Positions 60,621 to 64,000 of a stretch of DNA of 64,000 bases are shown here, one piece after another. Made by a program: the position numbers and the translations under genes. Below the pieces are notes generated by a model. That model was given only the letters and a program-made list of their open reading frames with translations, was not told the DNA's origin and did not search any database. The stretch lies in NCBI GenBank assembly GCA_047947135.1, contig CP170457.1, forward strand, positions 3,348,001 to 3,412,000, given 5' to 3'. How positions within the stretch are numbered: the stretch's first letter is position 1; each line of letters starts with the position of its first letter. Source of the DNA: Planctobacterium sp047947135. GTDB lineage: Bacteria > Pseudomonadota > Gammaproteobacteria > Enterobacterales > Alteromonadaceae.

Positions 60621-62282
60621 TTACTCGCCTATTTTTGCCCAGGTATCCCTTAAAGCAACGGTTCGGTTGAAGACCAATTTATCTTCGCTTGAGTCTTTAT
60701 CCAGACAGAAATAACCGGTACGTTCGAACTGCACTGCTTCCCCAACCGATTTGTCAGCAAGTGAACTTTCTACCACCCCTTGCCTAATCTCCAGTGATTC
60801 CGGATTTAAAGCTTCTGCTAACTCCATGGTATTGGGATTTGCAACATTAAACAGTCGATCGTAAAGACGAATTTCAGCCTCTTTATTACGTTTCGCGGAC
60901 ACCCAGTGAATAACACCTTTGACCTTACGTCCGTCCGCCGGGTCTTTACCTAATGTATCCGGATCATAGGTGCAATAGATCGTCGAGATGTTGCCATCTG
61001 CATCCGTATCGACGCGTTCAGCTTTAATGACATAAGCGTTACGCAAGCGGACTTCCTTACCCAAAACCAGACGTTTGAATTTTTTATTGGCGGATTCTCT
61101 GAAATCATCACGCTCGATAAACACTTCGTTATCAAAATACAGGTCACGTGTACCCATCTCTTCACGATTTGGATGATTTGCCGCACGCAACACTTCTCCA
61201 TCGTCATGAGGATAGTTTTCAATCACCACTTTTACCGGATCAAGCACTGCCATTGCTCTTGGGGCGTTTTCATTAAGATCATCACGGATACAGGCTTCTA
61301 ACATGCCCATTTCCACCATGTTATCCATCTTGGTAACACCGATCCGTTTACAAAACTCTCGGACCGCTCCCGGCGTATAACCACGACGACGTAACCCGGC
61401 AATCGTTGGCATGCGCGGATCGTCCCAGCCTGAGACATGTCCTTCGGTAACCAATTGAATCAGCTTACGTTTACTCAAAACGGTATATTCGAGATTCAGA
61501 CGAGAAAACTCATACTGACGCGGCTGCGCTTCAATACTGATATTCTCTACTACCCAATCGTACAGGCGACGATTATCCTGAAATTCCAGGGTACACAGAG
61601 AATGCGTAATGTTTTCAATGGCATCTGAAATGCAGTGGGTGAAATCGTACATTGGGTAAATGCACCATTTGTCTGCGGTCTGGTGATGGTGCGCAAATTT
61701 GATGCGGTACAACACCGGATCACGCATACACATAAATGCAGATGACATATCAATTTTGGCACGCAAACAGCAGTGCCCTTCCGAATACTCACCGGCCCGC
61801 ATTTTCTCAAACTGCGCTAAATTCTCAGCAGCATCAGTATCCCGATAAGGACTATTCTGCCCGGGCTCTTTTAAGGTGCCACGAGACTGGCGTATCTCTT
61901 CCTGTGAGGAGAAATCTACGTATGCTAATCCCTTTTCGATAAGTTCAACCGCGTAGCCATAGAGACGATCAAAATAATCGGACGAATAGCAAGCTTCGCC
62001 ATTCCACTGATAACCCAACCAATGGACATCATCTTTTATAGCATTTACATAATCGATGTTTTCCTTTTCTGGATTTGTGTCGTCAAAGCGTAAATTACAG
62101 GTGCCATTGTAATCTTCCGCTATGCCAAAATTCAGACAAATCGATTTTGCATGTCCAATATGAAGATATCCATTGGGTTCAGGAGGAAATCGCGTATGTA
62201 TTTCGCTATGAAGCCCGCCAGCCAGATCTTTATCAATAATCTGACGTATGAAGTTGGTAGGTCGAGTATCGGCCTCAGCCAT
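60621..62282 (-). CDS. glnS: Glutaminyl-tRNA synthetase
   Basis: 553 residues, as in E. coli. Class I signature PPEPNGYLHIGHAKS (HIGH) and VLSKRKL (KMSKS equivalent); LRFDDTNPEKE and GWDDPRMPTIAGLRRRGYTP are typical of GlnRS. The C-terminal anticodon-binding domain contains LGKEVRLRNAYVIKAERV. AAGGA precedes the ATG at 62282; a TTG codon lies directly before it. It follows a PilZ gene by about 65 bp. Confidence 0.97.
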   Translation of the reverse strand: MAEADTRPTNFIRQIIDKDLAGGLHSEIHTRFPPEPNGYLHIGHAKSICLNFGIAEDYNGTCNLRFDDTNPEKENIDYVNAIKDDVHWLGYQWNGEACYSSDYFDRLYGYAVELIEKGLAYVDFSSQEEIRQSRGTLKEPGQNSPYRDTDAAENLAQFEKMRAGEYSEGHCCLRAKIDMSSAFMCMRDPVLYRIKFAHHHQTADKWCIYPMYDFTHCISDAIENITHSLCTLEFQDNRRLYDWVVENISIEAQPRQYEFSRLNLEYTVLSKRKLIQLVTEGHVSGWDDPRMPTIAGLRRRGYTPGAVREFCKRIGVTKMDNMVEMGMLEACIRDDLNENAPRAMAVLDPVKVVIENYPHDDGEVLRAANHPNREEMGTRDLYFDNEVFIERDDFRESANKKFKRLVLGKEVRLRNAYVIKAERVDTDADGNISTIYCTYDPDTLGKDPADGRKVKGVIHWVSAKRNKEAEIRLYDRLFNVANPNTMELAEALNPESLEIRQGVVESSLADKSVGEAVQFERTGYFCLDKDSSEDKLVFNRTVALRDTWAKIGE

Positions 62283-62347
62283 CAAAATTCCTTAACATTA
62301 AGATAGAACACAAACTGTTGTGGATATTGTGCCAATTTGGCAGGTTT

Positions 62348-63034
62348 TCAACAGGCAGTCAGCATTTCAGGTGCGACATAAAGCGCAGATAATAACTTTT
62401 TGGTTTCTTTTTCGGAAGTGAGAAATTGCATACCAACTGCAATTCTGTTTTGTTGCGCCGGACGTTGGTTTTTTATGTCCCCTTTTAGCAGTAAATTTTT
62501 ACCTGCTGCAATCTGCACAGGTCGGGGAGACACACCAATCCGATTCTGCGGCAAATCGAATTCGAACTTACATCCTCCAAGGGATACATCGCTTATATGG
62601 CCGACAATCTCCCTCCCCTTGGATGCTATCTTCAATGAATCAGACAAAACCGCTTTTATGCAGGTCGGAATGCGGGTGTGAGCACGTAAATCCACTTTTT
62701 GAATTAGCTCAGGAAAAGACAAATACAGAAAATCCAGAGGATGATGACCTTGCCAGCGAACCATAGTGCGAAATGCTATACACTCACCGTAGCGATTCTC
62801 CAGCACTAAACGGGCAATCAGTTTATTGTTAGGGAGCAGAAAATCAGCGTAGCGTGACCAGTAACTGTTTTCTTCCAGTCTGACGATGATATATTTCCCT
62901 ATCTCATAACCAACCAGCATAGCGGGAATTCGGGGTAGATCTCCGCCAGTAAACTCCAGTTTCATCTTACAGCCCGGCAAAACCTGACTGATAAAGTCCC
63001 CGTGTACCTGTTGAGAAGAAACTGCTGCTGTCAT
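62348..63034 (-). CDS. YcgR-like PilZ protein, probable c-di-GMP receptor
   Basis: 228 residues. The N-terminal YcgR-type flagellar-brake domain has KMKLEFTGGDLPRIPAMLVGYE and FRTMVRWQGHHPLDFLYLSFP. The C-terminal PilZ domain has RAHTRIPT (RxxxR) and ISDVSLGGCKFEF (D-x-S-x-x-G), both c-di-GMP-binding elements intact. AGGA six bases upstream supports the ATG at 63034 over 63049. It could read out c-di-GMP made by the GGDEF-EAL protein at 30 kb. It lies upstream of glnS with no shared function evident. Confidence 0.85.
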   Translation of the reverse strand: MTAAVSSQQVHGDFISQVLPGCKMKLEFTGGDLPRIPAMLVGYEIGKYIIVRLEENSYWSRYADFLLPNNKLIARLVLENRYGECIAFRTMVRWQGHHPLDFLYLSFPELIQKVDLRAHTRIPTCIKAVLSDSLKIASKGREIVGHISDVSLGGCKFEFDLPQNRIGVSPRPVQIAAGKNLLLKGDIKNQRPAQQNRIAVGMQFLTSEKETKKLLSALYVAPEMLTAC

Positions 63035-63257
63035 ACTGCATCCTGACATACTGCTACATTGACTACATAGTTATATATCGGCTCGAATACCCCAAGTTTG
63101 CATAGCGGGTATCAAAAAATGTGAAGCAGTTCACAACTCAATATAAAAACTCAAGCACAATCAATCACTTCATTATGACAATCAGAGAAATATTACTTGT
63201 TTTGTTGTTCAGGTTTATTAATATCAACGTAGCGCTATTTAACGATAATTATAAAGA

Positions 63258-64000
63258 ATGAAAGGCAAAGCGACTTCTTTCGATATTGCTCACCTTGCGG
63301 GGGTTTCACAATCAACTGTTTCTCGTGCATTACGGGACAGCGCATTGGTGAGCAAAGAAACCAGAGACAAAATCAAAGAGATAGCGAAACAGCTCAATTA
63401 CAAAGTTGATAAAAACGCCAGTAATCTCAGACAACAACAGAGCAAAACGCTGGCATTGTTACTTTTTGAAGATCCGACGTCTGATAATTCCATGATCAAC
63501 CCGTTTTTCCTGTCAATGCTGGGTAGCATTACCCGAGCGACCGCAAAAGCCGGCTACGATCTGTTGATTTCGTTTCAGCAATTCAGTGATGACTGGCATG
63601 CCGACTTTGAAGACACCCACAAAGCCGATGGCATTATCTTACTTGGATATGGCGATTTCGTAGATTATCGTGACAAGTTACATAAACTTGCCGAACAAAA
63701 TACGCATTTTGTGCGCTGGGGAGCAATAGATGAAAGGCACCCTGGTATTGTTATCGGCAGTAATAATTTTCAGGGTGGCAAACGCATAACCGAACATTTG
63801 ATAAGATTAGGCCGAAAGAATCTGGTATTCATTGGGGGGGCTGACAAACACTGCCCGGAATTCTTAGAACGATTTAATGGTTTTAACGATGCTCTTATTG
63901 AGGCCAATATTCTGCAATCCCACCAAACCGCAAAGCACTGGGATGCGATTTCCACCGAGACCTCAGGCTACAATGTTTGTAAAGCGTTACTTGAATCTGG
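63258..64000 (+). CDS. LacI-family transcriptional regulator, N-terminal part (runs off the window)
   Basis: The frame is open from the ATG at 63258 to the last base, giving 247 codons. The N-terminal LacI helix-turn-helix SFDIAHLAGVSQSTVSRALR is followed by the hinge NYKVDKNASNLRQQQSKTLAL. The periplasmic-binding-protein-like effector domain follows, with ADGIILLGYG, GSNNFQGGKRITEHLIRLG and FIGGADKHCPEFLERFNGF. The effector is probably a sugar. Target genes lie beyond the window. The 3' end of the gene is missing only because of the window edge. Confidence 0.93.
   Translation, partial: MKGKATSFDIAHLAGVSQSTVSRALRDSALVSKETRDKIKEIAKQLNYKVDKNASNLRQQQSKTLALLLFEDPTSDNSMINPFFLSMLGSITRATAKAGYDLLISFQQFSDDWHADFEDTHKADGIILLGYGDFVDYRDKLHKLAEQNTHFVRWGAIDERHPGIVIGSNNFQGGKRITEHLIRLGRKNLVFIGGADKHCPEFLERFNGFNDALIEANILQSHQTAKHWDAISTETSGYNVCKALLES

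Overview
The window reads as a chromosomal segment of a marine gammaproteobacterium, most likely an Alteromonadaceae-type organism. Single-copy housekeeping genes resemble their E. coli counterparts (nrdAB-yfaE, purC, bamC, dapA, gcvR-bcp, bepA, hda, purMN, yafJ/fadE, mfd, nagZ, grxA, glnS). They are mixed with families common in marine Alteromonadales: a PhoX-type phosphatase, a LodA-like quinoprotein oxidase, a VolA/Pla-1-type lipase lipoprotein, CsiV and PsrA. No rRNA, tRNA, CRISPR array or prophage was seen. The genus assignment is inference.

Layout. 0-1.7 kb: end of nrdA, then nrdB and yfaE (class Ia ribonucleotide reductase). 1.7-7.5 kb: an esterase, a tiny membrane ORF, aidB and a hybrid histidine kinase. 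7.6-9.0 kb: a complete IS4-group insertion sequence with a 10-bp target duplication, inserted into what was a bidirectional terminator shared by the kinase gene and the dapA-bamC-purC operon. 9.0-18.3 kb: conserved core (purC, bamC, dapA, gcvR, bcp, perM, an unknown gene, bepA, a TlpA-like thioredoxin, arsC-like, wrbA-like, DUF2069). 18.3-22.2 kb: accessory block with an unrecognised HExxH lipoprotein and four short membrane or lipoprotein ORFans. 22.4-30.2 kb: hda and DUF2066 facing purM-purN-DUF3108, then yafJ divergent from fadE. 30.4-37.7 kb: a REC-GGDEF-EAL protein, a PilZ-like protein, mfd and csiV. 37.7-46.2 kb: accessory block with gene remnants, a Tat-exported PhoX-like phosphatase flanked by 41-bp imperfect direct repeats, a DUF998-like protein, a decayed solute-binding gene, and a three-gene operon of a secreted c-heme protein, a LodA-like oxidase and a LodB-like flavoprotein. 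46.7-64 kb: DUF3012 lipoprotein, anion transporter, nagZ, grxA, a periplasmic solute-binding protein, psrA, an M2 peptidase, a small outer-membrane-type protein, a chemoreceptor, an acetyltransferase, a large lipase lipoprotein, yciK, glnS, a YcgR-like PilZ protein, and the start of a LacI regulator cut by the window end.

How the parts connect. The PsrA-type regulator at 51 kb has a site of the form TTTAAAC-N4-GTTTGA just upstream of its own start. The same half-sites form the core of a 28-bp near-perfect palindrome upstream of fadE, 24 kb away. This suggests a local fatty-acid regulon. The most unusual chemistry is the lod-like operon, where a putative cysteine-tryptophylquinone oxidase is translationally coupled to an exported single-CxxCH protein. 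Regulatory hairpins are well developed in several places: around the IS ends, in the fadE leader, and at six strong intrinsic terminators.

All assignments come from reading the sequence and from memory of the families. No database search was run.
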